This document shows positions 35,245 to 44,381 of a stretch of DNA of 64,000 nt, one piece after another. Numbering within the stretch: position 1 is the first letter of the stretch; every line of letters begins with the position of its first letter. A model generated the notes under the pieces. It was not told the DNA's origin. It saw only the letters and a program-made list of their open reading frames with translations, and ran no database searches. This DNA comes from Flavobacteriales bacterium UBA6051 (GTDB lineage Bacteria > Bacteroidota > Bacteroidia > Flavobacteriales_D > Crocinitomicaceae). The stretch covers positions 124,001-188,000 of the forward strand of contig DIYP01000006.1 of NCBI GenBank assembly GCA_002427735.1. Reading direction: 5' to 3'. Both the position numbers and the translations under genes were made by a program.

Positions 35245-36213
35245 CTATACCTCTCGATTCATCAAGAAACTGGCCAGCGACAATAAAGGTTTTTTGTTCT
35301 CTTCAGGAACGTTGATGCGTTTCAGTGCCTGTTGAGCGAGTTCGTAATGTTCTTCCATTCGCGCCTGGCAGTCCTGGCGAATATTCAAATGATCGAAAAG
35401 CTCACGTGTACGGTTCACTTTTATCTCATTGTCTTGCTCATCCTTTAATTGACGCAAAATTTCTAGTTGTTCTGGTGAAGCCTTGCTTGCTGCAGTTAAC
35501 TGCAAAATGGTCTTTTTGTTCGCAATTACGTCCCCACCAACCTGCTTTCCAAATTTCTCTGGATCCGCATATAAGTCAAGAATATCGTCTTGAATTTGAA
35601 AAGCCAGTCCAATGTGCTGTCCAAATGCGTACAATGATTTCTTATCGTCTTCGCCTGCTCCTGCCACAATAGCTCCTAGCTCAAGGGCGCACCCTAAAAG
35701 AACGGAAGTTTTCAGGCGAATCATTTCGATGTATTCATGGATGCTTACATCATCACGTTCTTCGAAATCCATGTCGAATTGCTGCCCTTCACAAACTTCA
35801 ATGGCAGTTCTATTGAATAATTCGAAGGCTTCGGGGAGCTTTTCACCAGCAATCTTACCTAAATGCTGATACGCATGAATAAGCATAACATCACCAGACA
35901 GAATGCCGATGTTCGAATTCCATTTTTCGTGAACAGTAGGTTGATTTCGCCGCAAAGGTGCTTCGTCCATAATATCATCATGAACGAGCGTGAAATTGTG
36001 AAAGATCTCAATGGCCAGTGCTTGTGAGATAGCTGTTTCTTTTGCATCTCCAAATAATTCCGCTCCTAGCAATGTTAGAATCGGTCTTACACGTTTTCCA
36101 CCAATGGTCAGAAAATACCGAATCGGGTCATACAATTGCTGAGGTTTTTCAGGGATATTGAGCGTCTGTAAATGCTGCTCAACAAAAGCAGTATAAGCCT
36201 TTAATTCTATCAT
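35245..36213 (-). CDS. Polyprenyl diphosphate synthase (geranylgeranyl/farnesyl type)
   Basis: A trans-isoprenyl diphosphate synthase that condenses isopentenyl diphosphate with allylic diphosphates. The first aspartate-rich motif is DDIMD within LVHDDIMDEAPLRRNQ, and the second is FQIQDDILDLY. A GKQVGGDVIANKKT segment follows. The 322 residues suit a short-chain enzyme; product length cannot be fixed by eye. It starts 1 nt after rfbA ends, forming a two-gene operon. Confidence 0.92.
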   Translation of the reverse strand: MIELKAYTAFVEQHLQTLNIPEKPQQLYDPIRYFLTIGGKRVRPILTLLGAELFGDAKETAISQALAIEIFHNFTLVHDDIMDEAPLRRNQPTVHEKWNSNIGILSGDVMLIHAYQHLGKIAGEKLPEAFELFNRTAIEVCEGQQFDMDFEERDDVSIHEYIEMIRLKTSVLLGCALELGAIVAGAGEDDKKSLYAFGQHIGLAFQIQDDILDLYADPEKFGKQVGGDVIANKKTILQLTAASKASPEQLEILRQLKDEQDNEIKVNRTRELFDHLNIRQDCQARMEEHYELAQQALKRINVPEENKKPLLSLASFLMNREV

Positions 36214-36214
36214 C

Positions 36215-37078
36215 TTATTCCTTGATAAGGTTTATCAGGTAATCGCCGTATCCACTTTTCAGAAGAGGCTGTGCAATCTTTTTCAGTTGTTCTGAGTCAA
36301 TAAAGCCGTTGCGGTAAGCTGCTTCTTCGATACATCCAATTTTCAGCCCTTGACGTTCCTCAATAACCTGAACAAATTGACCGGCTTGCATAAGTGAGGG
36401 GAATGTTCCCGTATCGAGCCATGCGGTCCCCTTGCTAAGGACAGCTACTTTTAAGTTTCCACGTCGAAGATACTCGGCATTGACATCCGTAATTTCATAC
36501 TCTCCTCGTGCGGAAGGTTTTAATCCTTTGGCAATTTCTACCACTGAGTTGTCATAAAAATAGAGTCCGGGAACGGCATAATGAGATTTCGGTTGTTTCG
36601 GTTTTTCTTCTATCGATATAGCATTCATATGCTCATCAAACTCAACAACTCCATAACGTTCAGGATCGCTTACGTGGTATGCGTAAACAACACCTCCTTC
36701 CGGATCAGCATTCTCCTTCAGCAGGTCGCCCATCCCGTAACCATAGAAGATATTATCTCCCAGAACAAGCGCAACTTTATCATTGCCAATGAATTCCTCA
36801 CCAATAACAAACGCTTGTGCCAGTCCGTTAGGTTCTGGTTGCTCCGCATATTGGAAGTTGCACCCCAGTTGTGAACCATCTCCCAGAAGTTTTTCAAAGT
36901 TTGGCAGATCATGAGGAGTTGAAATGATTAAAACTTCCCGAATGCCTGCATTCAATAAAATTGAAAGTGGATAATAAATCATTGGCTTATCGTAGATAGG
37001 CATCAACTGCTTACTCACGGCTAGCGTCAATGGATGAAGTCTTGTTCCCGATCCTCCGGCTAAAATAATTCCTTTCAT
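36215..37078 (-). CDS. rfbA: Glucose-1-phosphate thymidylyltransferase
   Basis: It makes dTDP-glucose from dTTP and glucose-1-phosphate, the first step to dTDP-rhamnose. The nucleotide-binding GGSGTRLHPLT opens the protein, followed by KQLMPIYDKPMIYYPLS, LVLGDNIFYG, and GTAWLDTGT. The 287 residues match RfbA. No rfbB, rfbC or rfbD lies in the window. A TATATTTG box at 37104-37097 sits 18 nt before the ATG, in the gap after the RND gene. Confidence 0.95.
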   Translation of the reverse strand: MKGIILAGGSGTRLHPLTLAVSKQLMPIYDKPMIYYPLSILLNAGIREVLIISTPHDLPNFEKLLGDGSQLGCNFQYAEQPEPNGLAQAFVIGEEFIGNDKVALVLGDNIFYGYGMGDLLKENADPEGGVVYAYHVSDPERYGVVEFDEHMNAISIEEKPKQPKSHYAVPGLYFYDNSVVEIAKGLKPSARGEYEITDVNAEYLRRGNLKVAVLSKGTAWLDTGTFPSLMQAGQFVQVIEERQGLKIGCIEEAAYRNGFIDSEQLKKIAQPLLKSGYGDYLINLIKE

Positions 37079-37120
37079 AATGGTTTGGTTTCAGGTCAAA
37101 TATACAACTTGCCTGAGCTG

Positions 37121-39787
37121 TTATGTTTCTGTCTCTTCGTCATCCTGGTCGTCATCGTTAATCTCTGTTTTGAGATCAATATTGTCCCAGTCAATATCGC
37201 TTTCTTCTGCGTATGCATCGAAGTAGGGCTCTTCAAACGACTTTGTTGTAAGTCTTCGTTCAAGTGATAATAATAAGGTTGGTAAAATAACCAAGTTAGT
37301 AATCATTGCAATAAGCAGTGTTAACGAAACGAGCAATCCTAGTGCCTTGGTTCCTCCAAATTGCGAAAATGAGAACATAGAGAATCCACAGAAAAGAACG
37401 ATGGACGTATAGAACATTCCTAATCCTGCTTCTCGAATGGCCATAATGACACATTGCTTAAGATCCCATTGTTTCGTTTTTAACTCCTGACGGTACTTTG
37501 CGAGGTAGTGAATTGTATCATCAACAGATATACCAAATGCGATACTAAATACAAGGAGTGTAGAAGGCTTTAAAGGTATTCCAAACCATCCCATAATTCC
37601 AGCTGTAAAGAGGAGTGGGATAAAATTCGGAATCAAAGATACCAGCACCATACGTGAGGACCTGAATAGGATGGCCATTAGAATAGAGATGGCAAGAATT
37701 GCAAACAACAAACTGGTAAACAGGTTGAGTACCATATATTTCGTTCCATTCGAGGCTACAATCGCAGTTCCTGTCAAGGTAATGTCGAAATATTCGTTGT
37801 CAATTGCTGCTCGCAGCGACTCCTTGAAATTCTTTTTATCGTAATAAGATTTAATGAGTTCAGGATCTGAATCAAACTCAAATTGCTTATCAGCATCTCC
37901 TCCTGAAAGTGTCTTGGTAAGGGAGTTGTAGATAGCAGGGTAACCGAAGATGATAGAATCGATATAGTCTTCTTTACCCTTTTTGTTATAGACTTTATAT
38001 AAACGTTCAATGTCTTTACGCTCAGGGTTAAGGATTTCATCGAGCTCAATCCTCATAGAGTCCGCCTTGTCAGAAATGTCATATGAACCGATATCTCTGA
38101 TTTGCGAACGAATTCTAAGGACACAACGCGAGGTGTCGATGAGCTCATTAAGAGCCATTCCTACCGTTTTGGAATTTGTTACAATCGAACTGTCAATGTA
38201 TCGCTTAAGCGTTGCGAGTTTTCGTCGCTTGGTTACAAGTCTGTATTGCGTTGAATCGTTATTGTGAAAGGCCATATTGGCCGCTTTCAAAAAGTCAATG
38301 TACGAAACGTGCTTAGAGAATAAGGTGTCGGAAGAATACTTGCGTTGCACTTCATCGATGCGAGTAAGCGTAGAAGTTTTCCCTAATCGACTAGGTTCTT
38401 TGTAGTCAACCATGATTTCGAAAGGAATGGATCCTCCGAAGTTGTCCTGAATGAAGTTAAAATCTTCCAGTATTTGATGTCCCTTTGGTAAGTCACCCGT
38501 AATGTTTCCAGTCGCCTCAATTTGCATCAACCCAGCCACGCTAAAGAGCACAACGCCAACAGTGGAAATATATACCAGTCTTCTCTTGTTTACTGTTATG
38601 TCCACTAGTTTATCCAAAAGTCCAACAGCGAGTTTGCGTTCAAGGTGTTTTAGATGACGTGGTTTAGGTGATTTCGATAGAGAAACAATGATCGGAAGGA
38701 TACATATGGAAATGACAAAAACAAGAATGATGTTAATTGCGGCACAAATTCCGAACTCCATGAGCTTGGGAGAGTTCGTTGTTACGAACGTCAAGAAACC
38801 GAGTGCAGTAGTGAAATTGGTAAGTAAAGTAGCTGTTCCAATTTTTTTGATCACACGGGTCAGTGCTTTTACTTTATTTCCATGCTCTAGTACTTCCTGA
38901 TGGTATTTCGTCATGAGGAAAATACAGTTCGGAATACCGATTACAATCATTAGTGGCGGAATTAGTGCCATAATAATTGTCAAGTTGAATCCAAGGGCTC
39001 CAATGGTTCCAATCGACCAGATAACAGCCACGGCGACCACAAGGTTACAGATGAACACTACACGTAGTGATCGGAAAAACATAAAGATCAAAAGTGACGT
39101 AACCAGAATGAGTAACGCAATGAACACATACATTTCACGCATTACTTGCTTTCCGATAACAACGCGAAGGTGCGGCATTCCTGCATATTTAGGACTGCCG
39201 AAATAAGGGGCGTAAGCTTCCGCAACACGTTCGATATCCAGAATGACGTTGGCTTTGTTTTGATCGGTAATGAAGCTTTCATTAATGCCAATCATCATCA
39301 GCGACACATTATCATCTTCGCTGTAAAGAACACCTCTGAAAAGTGGGTTGTTCTTGATTTCATTTTTGATGGAGTCAATCGACTTCTCTTTGAATTTTGT
39401 ATCCGAGAATACCTTATGTGCTTCGAACTTTTTAGCTTCAACATTGTTTGAAACCGTAAAAAGGGTAGCTTCTGAAACAACTGATTCTACTCCTTCGAAC
39501 TTAAGGATTGAATCACCAAGTTCTTTCCATTTTAGAAAATTAGTCTCTGTGTAGAGTGAATCTGTCTCAATTCCGATGATGAGTGCTCCTCCATCTTCAC
39601 CAAACATCTCTTTGAAATCATCGTAGTCTAGTTTGGCTTCTGCATTTTTTGGAAGAAGGATTCCGTATTTGTTGTCGAGTTTAAGTCCTGATAGTGCCTG
39701 ATAGCCAAAGAATACGGTCAGAAGGGTTAAAATCCCTATGATCGTAAACCGATTTCTGAGTATGATATTTGCGATTGTTTGCCACAT
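37121..39787 (-). CDS. RND/MMPL-family membrane transporter
   Basis: An 888-residue export protein with the duplicated RND architecture: one helix, a large periplasmic loop (about 35-215), five to six helices including a sterol-sensing-like segment (about 220-380), a second helix and loop (about 410-640), and a final five or six helices (about 650-850). The segment GISVDDTIHYLAKY is a family mark. The acidic cytoplasmic tail is rich in Asp and Glu. Substrate is unknown; relatives move lipids or hopanoids. A TACTTTTG -7 box lies at 39827-39820. Confidence 0.88.
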   Translation of the reverse strand: MWQTIANIILRNRFTIIGILTLLTVFFGYQALSGLKLDNKYGILLPKNAEAKLDYDDFKEMFGEDGGALIIGIETDSLYTETNFLKWKELGDSILKFEGVESVVSEATLFTVSNNVEAKKFEAHKVFSDTKFKEKSIDSIKNEIKNNPLFRGVLYSEDDNVSLMMIGINESFITDQNKANVILDIERVAEAYAPYFGSPKYAGMPHLRVVIGKQVMREMYVFIALLILVTSLLIFMFFRSLRVVFICNLVVAVAVIWSIGTIGALGFNLTIIMALIPPLMIVIGIPNCIFLMTKYHQEVLEHGNKVKALTRVIKKIGTATLLTNFTTALGFLTFVTTNSPKLMEFGICAAINIILVFVISICILPIIVSLSKSPKPRHLKHLERKLAVGLLDKLVDITVNKRRLVYISTVGVVLFSVAGLMQIEATGNITGDLPKGHQILEDFNFIQDNFGGSIPFEIMVDYKEPSRLGKTSTLTRIDEVQRKYSSDTLFSKHVSYIDFLKAANMAFHNNDSTQYRLVTKRRKLATLKRYIDSSIVTNSKTVGMALNELIDTSRCVLRIRSQIRDIGSYDISDKADSMRIELDEILNPERKDIERLYKVYNKKGKEDYIDSIIFGYPAIYNSLTKTLSGGDADKQFEFDSDPELIKSYYDKKNFKESLRAAIDNEYFDITLTGTAIVASNGTKYMVLNLFTSLLFAILAISILMAILFRSSRMVLVSLIPNFIPLLFTAGIMGWFGIPLKPSTLLVFSIAFGISVDDTIHYLAKYRQELKTKQWDLKQCVIMAIREAGLGMFYTSIVLFCGFSMFSFSQFGGTKALGLLVSLTLLIAMITNLVILPTLLLSLERRLTTKSFEEPYFDAYAEESDIDWDNIDLKTEINDDDQDDEETET

Positions 39788-39915
39788 CAGTGTTGCTATC
39801 TCACTTAAGTATAAAGCAACAAAAGTAATGTTTAAAAGTGAGCACTCAAAGGAAAAGCAAACACAATGCCAGTACTTTGATTAGTCCTGAAAATAAGGTC
39901 TTTCAACCACAAGAT

Positions 39916-40134
39916 TTAGGCGTTCGTAGTGCGCTTGTATGTTCTGCGCACTGTTCGATTACGCAGCGGGCGAATACATAGTAGATATGCGCATGCAAGA
40001 ATTAAGAGTGAACTTGCTACAATGAGTAAGATGCTGGCAGAAGCTTTTTGAGAATTCAGCAAAACTAAAAGAACTCCATTGATACTAAGTAGGAGCAAAA
40101 AAATGAGATTCAGGAACCTTCGATTACCTTTCAA
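39916..40134 (-). CDS. Small two-helix membrane protein
   Basis: A 72-residue frame with two hydrophobic stretches (about 9-26 and 33-52) and a strongly basic C-terminus (RPLRNRTVRRTYKRTTNA). The composition and position in an otherwise empty gap favour a real gene. No homology is recognised, and no good -7 box was found. Confidence 0.45.
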   Translation of the reverse strand: MKGNRRFLNLIFLLLLSINGVLLVLLNSQKASASILLIVASSLLILACAYLLCIRPLRNRTVRRTYKRTTNA

Positions 40135-40212
40135 TAGTTTTACATTAGTTCATATGAATTTATGAATAAAATTGATTTATTCCAAATGATCTAATGGTCA
40201 ATTAGGTGATAA

Positions 40213-41031
40213 TCAGAAGTTTTTGCTATCTAGTATGTAAGACATTGCTTGCTGTAGCTCATGTGCTGCTTGTCTTGCTTTTTCGGCAAAATCAAGTTCT
40301 TGAGATGCATAAATAATGCCTCTCGAGGAGTTCACAAGTAGTCCACAATCATCGTTCCATCCATAATTCGCAACGTCATCAAGTGATCCGCCTTGAGCGC
40401 CTACTCCTGGAACCAAAAAGAAGTGGTCAGGTGCAATCTTTCTCACCTCTCCAATGCCTTCGGCTCTCGTAGCTCCGACAACATACATGAGGTTTTCTGG
40501 TGATCCCCATTCTTGGGATTTTTTCAGCACTTTTTTGTACAGTTCCGTATTTTGGCTATCCGCCATAAACTGAAAATCGAGTGCACCACGGTTGGACGTC
40601 AACGCCAGTAAAATAACCCATTTGTTATCGTATTCATAAAAAGGAGTTACACTGTCTTCTCCCATGTATGGAGCAACTGTAACTGAGTCCGCATTGAGGT
40701 AATGGAAAAAAGTATCAGCGTAGTATTTTGAAGTGTTGCCAATATCACCTCGTTTTGCATCCGCAATTGTGAAAATAGATTTCGGAATATAATCGAGTGT
40801 TTTCTTCAAAGATTCCCAGCCCTTAGGTCCGTGACACTCGTAAAACGCAATGTTTGGTTTATAAGCAACACAGTAATCCTTAGTCGCGTCAATAATTGCT
40901 TTGTTGAATTCAAAAATTGGATCCTCCGTGTCAAGCAGATGAGCTGGTATTTTTTTGAGATCAGTATCCAATCCGACGCAAAGAAAAGAGCGTTTAAGTC
41001 GAATTTGTTCTATAAGTTCTTGTCGTGTCAT
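40213..41031 (-). CDS. pyrF: Orotidine 5'-phosphate decarboxylase (subfamily 2)
   Basis: It converts OMP to UMP in pyrimidine synthesis. The active-site lysine and aspartates are in FTIADAKRGDIGN. The opening LCVGLDTDLKKIP and the late FLVPGVGAQGG fit PyrF subfamily 2, which is about 270 residues. It is the last of a purM-prfA-pyrF run, 53 nt after prfA. Confidence 0.95.
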   Translation of the reverse strand: MTRQELIEQIRLKRSFLCVGLDTDLKKIPAHLLDTEDPIFEFNKAIIDATKDYCVAYKPNIAFYECHGPKGWESLKKTLDYIPKSIFTIADAKRGDIGNTSKYYADTFFHYLNADSVTVAPYMGEDSVTPFYEYDNKWVILLALTSNRGALDFQFMADSQNTELYKKVLKKSQEWGSPENLMYVVGATRAEGIGEVRKIAPDHFFLVPGVGAQGGSLDDVANYGWNDDCGLLVNSSRGIIYASQELDFAEKARQAAHELQQAMSYILDSKNF

Positions 41032-41084
41032 TCTACGTCAATTTTCCTCAGTTTTGCCTTTTCTTAGCGAATCATTTGCAGAGG

Positions 41085-42164
41085 TTATACTTCCTCTCCT
41101 TTTAGCTTCTCCGCATTTTCGGCCATTTTCAAGGCGTCAATCATTTCCTGAATATCACCATTCATAAAAGCATCCAACTTGTAAAGCGTTTTATTGATTC
41201 GGTGATCGGTAATTCGTCCTTGGGGATAGTTGTATGTTCTAATTTTTGCCGATCGATCCCCTGTTGATACTAAGGATTTTCTGTGATCTGCACGTTCTGC
41301 TTGAATCTTGTCCAATTCAATTTGGTACAATCTTGAGCGAAGCATCGAGATCGCTTTTTCAAAATTTTTGTGCTGTGAACGACCGTCCTGACACTCTGCG
41401 ACAACACCTGTTGGGATGTGTGTCAGGCGAATGGCAGATTCCGTTTTATTGACGTGCTGACCTCCAGCTCCAGACGCGCGGTACGTGTCCCTGCGAACAT
41501 CTGCCATGTTTAGATCAAAATCTACTTCTTCTGCCTCTGGTAGAACTGCTACAGTAATGGCGGAAGTATGAACGCGGCCTTGCGATTCTGTCTCAGGAAC
41601 GCGTTGCACACGATGAACGCCTGATTCAAACTTGAGAACACCGTAAGCCGCTGGGGCGTCAATGTTCATCGTAATTTCTTTATATCCTTTCACCGTGCCT
41701 TCATTCGAGTTGGTGATTTCATAATTCCATCCCCTCTCCTTGAAAAACATAGTGTACATGCGGAAACAATCTTCCACAAAAATGCAGGCCTCGTCTCCAC
41801 CTGTTCCCGCGCGCAATTCCATAATTGCACTCTTTTCGTCTTCGGGATCTTTCGGGATCAGCATCATTCGAACTGTCTCCTCTACTTCCGGGCGTTTTGT
41901 TTCAAGTTCATCGATTTCCATCTTGGCCATTTCGCGCATTTCAGGATCAGTTTCCTCTTTCAATAACTCTTTTGAGCTTTCCAGATTATCGATAAGACTC
42001 TTATACTCTTTGTATACTGCAACAATCTCTTCGAGGTCTTTGTATTCCTTCATCAACTTGGCGTACCGCTTTTGATCCGCGATAATATCAGGGTCAACGA
42101 TAAGTGTTCCAACTTCTTTGAAACGTATGCTAATAGCCTCTAACTTCTGCAGTAAATCGTTCAT
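41085..42164 (-). CDS. prfA: Peptide chain release factor 1
   Basis: It releases the polypeptide at UAA and UAG stop codons. The GGQ motif lies in ASGAGGQHVNKTESA, with RF1-type RAGTGGDEA upstream and RVPETESQGRVHTSA before it. The 359 residues are normal. It starts 4 nt after purM ends. Confidence 0.97.
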   Translation of the reverse strand: MNDLLQKLEAISIRFKEVGTLIVDPDIIADQKRYAKLMKEYKDLEEIVAVYKEYKSLIDNLESSKELLKEETDPEMREMAKMEIDELETKRPEVEETVRMMLIPKDPEDEKSAIMELRAGTGGDEACIFVEDCFRMYTMFFKERGWNYEITNSNEGTVKGYKEITMNIDAPAAYGVLKFESGVHRVQRVPETESQGRVHTSAITVAVLPEAEEVDFDLNMADVRRDTYRASGAGGQHVNKTESAIRLTHIPTGVVAECQDGRSQHKNFEKAISMLRSRLYQIELDKIQAERADHRKSLVSTGDRSAKIRTYNYPQGRITDHRINKTLYKLDAFMNGDIQEMIDALKMAENAEKLKGEEV

Positions 42165-42168
42165 ATTC

Positions 42169-43332
42169 TTAATAAATGAATTCGCCGTAAGGAGAATTGA
42201 TCGTTAATTTTTTGCCTTCATGTGCTTCAACGCGTCCAACGATTTGTGCATCAATATTGAAAGATTTTGAAATTTCAATGATGTCATTGGCGATCTCTTG
42301 AGGAACATAAATTTCCATTCGGTGCCCCATATTGAACACCTTGTACATCTCTTTCCAGTCTGTACCTGATTCCTTTTGGATTAAATCAAATAGCGGTGGA
42401 ATTTCAAATAAATTATCCTTGATTACATGAACATTTTCCACAAAGTGCAGGACTTTCGTTTGCGCACCTCCTGAGCAGTGCACCATTCCGTGAATCTCTT
42501 CTCTATGATTGTCCAGAATCTTTTTGATCACGGGTGCATAGGTTCTTGTTGGTGACAAGACAAGTTTACCCGCATCTAAAGGTGAGTTTGTTGTTTCTGT
42601 TAACCCTTTGGATCCAGAATAAACCAATTCATTAGGAACGGAAGGGTCAAAGCTTTCCGGGTATTTGTTGGCGAGCTCCTTACTGAAGACATCGTGTCGT
42701 GCTGAAGTGAGCCCATTGCTACCCATTCCGCCATTGTACTCAGATTCGTATGTGGCTTGGCCGAATGACGCAAGTCCAACAATTACATCTCCATCCTGAA
42801 TGTTGTGATTGGAAACTACATCCGATCGTTTCATTCTACAAACCACGGTGGAGTCTACGATAATTGTTCTGACAAGATCTCCAACATCTGCCGTTTCTCC
42901 GCCGGTAGAATGAATGCCAATTCCTTTGTCTCTGAGTCCTTCAAGGAGTTCTTCAGTACCATTAATGATTGCTGAGATAACGTCTCCAGGAACCAGGTTT
43001 TTATTGCGACCGATCGTAGATGAAAGCAGTATATTGTCTGTGGCTCCCACGCACAATAAATCATCAATATTCATTATGAGTGCATCCTGTGCGATTCCCT
43101 TCCAGACAGATAAGTCATTTGTTTCTTTCCAGTACATGTATGCCAATGAAGACTTTGTGCCGGCACCATCAGCGTGCATGACTATACAGTATTCGTCGTC
43201 TCCTGTCAAGTGATCAGGGACTATTTTACAAAACGCTTTCGGAAACAAGCCTTTGTCCACATTTTTGATTGCATTGTGAACGTCTTCTTTTCCTGCGGAA
43301 ACACCGCGAAGGTTGTATCGTGTATCTGCCAT
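42169..43332 (-). CDS. purM: Phosphoribosylformylglycinamidine cyclo-ligase (AIR synthase)
   Basis: It forms aminoimidazole ribonucleotide with ATP in purine synthesis. Recognisable segments are HADGAGTKSSLAY, NIDDLLCVGA, GETADVGDLV, SNGLTSARHDVF and VHCSGGAQTK. At 387 residues it is longer than the E. coli protein (345) and matches the Bacteroidota form. A TAATTTTG -7 box lies at 43356-43349, 16 nt before the ATG. Confidence 0.93.
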   Translation of the reverse strand: MADTRYNLRGVSAGKEDVHNAIKNVDKGLFPKAFCKIVPDHLTGDDEYCIVMHADGAGTKSSLAYMYWKETNDLSVWKGIAQDALIMNIDDLLCVGATDNILLSSTIGRNKNLVPGDVISAIINGTEELLEGLRDKGIGIHSTGGETADVGDLVRTIIVDSTVVCRMKRSDVVSNHNIQDGDVIVGLASFGQATYESEYNGGMGSNGLTSARHDVFSKELANKYPESFDPSVPNELVYSGSKGLTETTNSPLDAGKLVLSPTRTYAPVIKKILDNHREEIHGMVHCSGGAQTKVLHFVENVHVIKDNLFEIPPLFDLIQKESGTDWKEMYKVFNMGHRMEIYVPQEIANDIIEISKSFNIDAQIVGRVEAHEGKKLTINSPYGEFIY

Positions 43333-43522
43333 AATAAAATGTAAGCTGCAAAATTAGTAAATCTCGATGAGGTAGTAAGGCTAAAGATTGTCGAAATGTT
43401 TCCTGAAATAACGCGATTTAGTGAGAAAAAATGGTTCATTTATTGCGCTTATTTGTGAAAAATGCTTATTTGTTTATTTTGAAAAATCAAACAAATGAAA
43501 ATCAATTATTTAAAATAGTAAA

Positions 43523-43571
43523 TAGAGTATAAATACCTGTGAAAAAAATGTTGATAGAGCATAAGTACCTG
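43523..43571 (+). repeat. 17-bp direct repeat, 32-bp period
   Basis: TAGAGTATAAATACCTG (43523-43539) and TAGAGCATAAGTACCTG (43555-43571) differ at two positions. Both are followed by an A-rich run. The spacing is about three helical turns, as for paired operator sites. Confidence 0.6.
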
Positions 43572-43645
43572 AAAAAGTATCCTCAACTATGATTATGTTA
43601 GCAACCGAATTGAATAGGGCCATAATTCAGGAAGTACAAGAAATT

Positions 43646-43764
43646 GCAATGTCTGTGCATTCAAAAAGACGACAGATATGGTTTTTTGGTTATTGCATAA
43701 TTACCGGGAGACATTGCCTCAACCAAGGTGAAAGGGGAAGCTTAACTTCTCCTTTTCTTTTTTT
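43646..43764 (+). ncRNA. Candidate structured leader or small RNA
   Basis: GCAATGTCT (43646-43654) pairs perfectly with AGACATTGC (43709-43717). The overlapping TCTGT (43652-43656) can instead pair with ACAGA (43672-43676), so the two pairings exclude each other. A terminator hairpin follows at 43731-43755. An open frame through the region codes for IWFFGY at 43676-43693, an aromatic cluster. This could be an attenuator for the PhnA-like gene or an independent small RNA. No known RNA family was matched by eye. Confidence 0.4.
43731..43764 (+). terminator. Rho-independent terminator 44 nt before the PhnA-like gene
   Basis: AAAGGGGAAG (43731-43740) pairs with CTTCTCCTTT (43746-43755), one G-T wobble and a CTTAA loop. 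It is followed by TC and a run of seven T. No gene on the plus strand precedes it, which points to a short upstream transcript. Confidence 0.75.
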
Positions 43765-43808
43765 GGAAGAATTGCTAGCATTGCAATAAATTAAATCGGT
43801 TTTACATC

Positions 43809-44381
43809 ATGGAATTAGAGAAGGCATTGAGAGAACGTGGTAATGATAATTGTGAACTTTGTGGTAGTTCTGAACAACTAGAAGGTTTCGTTGTTGCTCC
43901 AGGTTCTGCGGATGTATTGGAAGAAATTATTCTGACGTGTAAAACGTGTCGTGATCAGTTAAATGGTGATGCCGATATTGACCCCAATCATTGGCGATGC
44001 CTGAATGACAGTATGTGGAGTGACGTCAGTGCTGTTAAAGTGGTGGTGTATCGAATGCTGAATAATATTAAGCATGAAGGGTGGCCAATGGACCTTTTGG
44101 ATATGATGTATTTGGAGGAGCATGAGCTTGATTGGGCAAAAAAGGAGAGCGACGATGCTGCAGAAGATCGCATTGTGCACCTTGATTGTAACGGTGTTGA
44201 GCTAAAACATGGCGACTCAGTGGTGATCATAAAAGACCTGAATGTCAAGGGTACAAGTCTTGTTGCGAAGCGAGGGACGGCCGTTAGGAATATTAATCTG
44301 GTACACGATAACCCCGATCAAATAGAAGGTAAAGTTGGAGGACAGAAAATTGTGATTCTCACGCAATACGTAAAAAAGTGA
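43809..44381 (+). CDS. PhnA-domain zinc-ribbon protein
   Basis: Four cysteines at 15, 18, 44 and 47 form a zinc ribbon (CELC and CKTC). The C-terminal 70 residues are the PhnA domain with GDSVVIIKDLNVKG and KRGTAVRNINLVHDNPDQIEGK. A phosphonate role is not established for this family despite the name. The 190 residues are typical of the long form. The stop abuts the stop of the convergent kinase gene with no gap (TGATCA). Confidence 0.88.
   Translation: MELEKALRERGNDNCELCGSSEQLEGFVVAPGSADVLEEIILTCKTCRDQLNGDADIDPNHWRCLNDSMWSDVSAVKVVVYRMLNNIKHEGWPMDLLDMMYLEEHELDWAKKESDDAAEDRIVHLDCNGVELKHGDSVVIIKDLNVKGTSLVAKRGTAVRNINLVHDNPDQIEGKVGGQKIVILTQYVKK

Larger units (their letters stand above)
43333..43808. 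other. Gene-poor interval with regulatory signals
   Basis: The 476 bases between purM and the PhnA-like gene hold the purM -7 box near the left end, an AT-rich stretch, a 17-bp direct repeat (43523-43571), and a region with alternative hairpins ending in a terminator (43646-43764). A 66-codon frame at 43589-43789 runs through the terminator and is not listed as a gene. Confidence 0.6.

Noticed and set aside
43589..43789. A 66-codon frame, opening MIMLATELNRAI, as a protein-coding gene
   Set aside because: It runs through a strong terminator hairpin, has no promoter of the usual form close to its start, and its second half is simply the translation of the hairpin. Kept only as a leader-peptide possibility.
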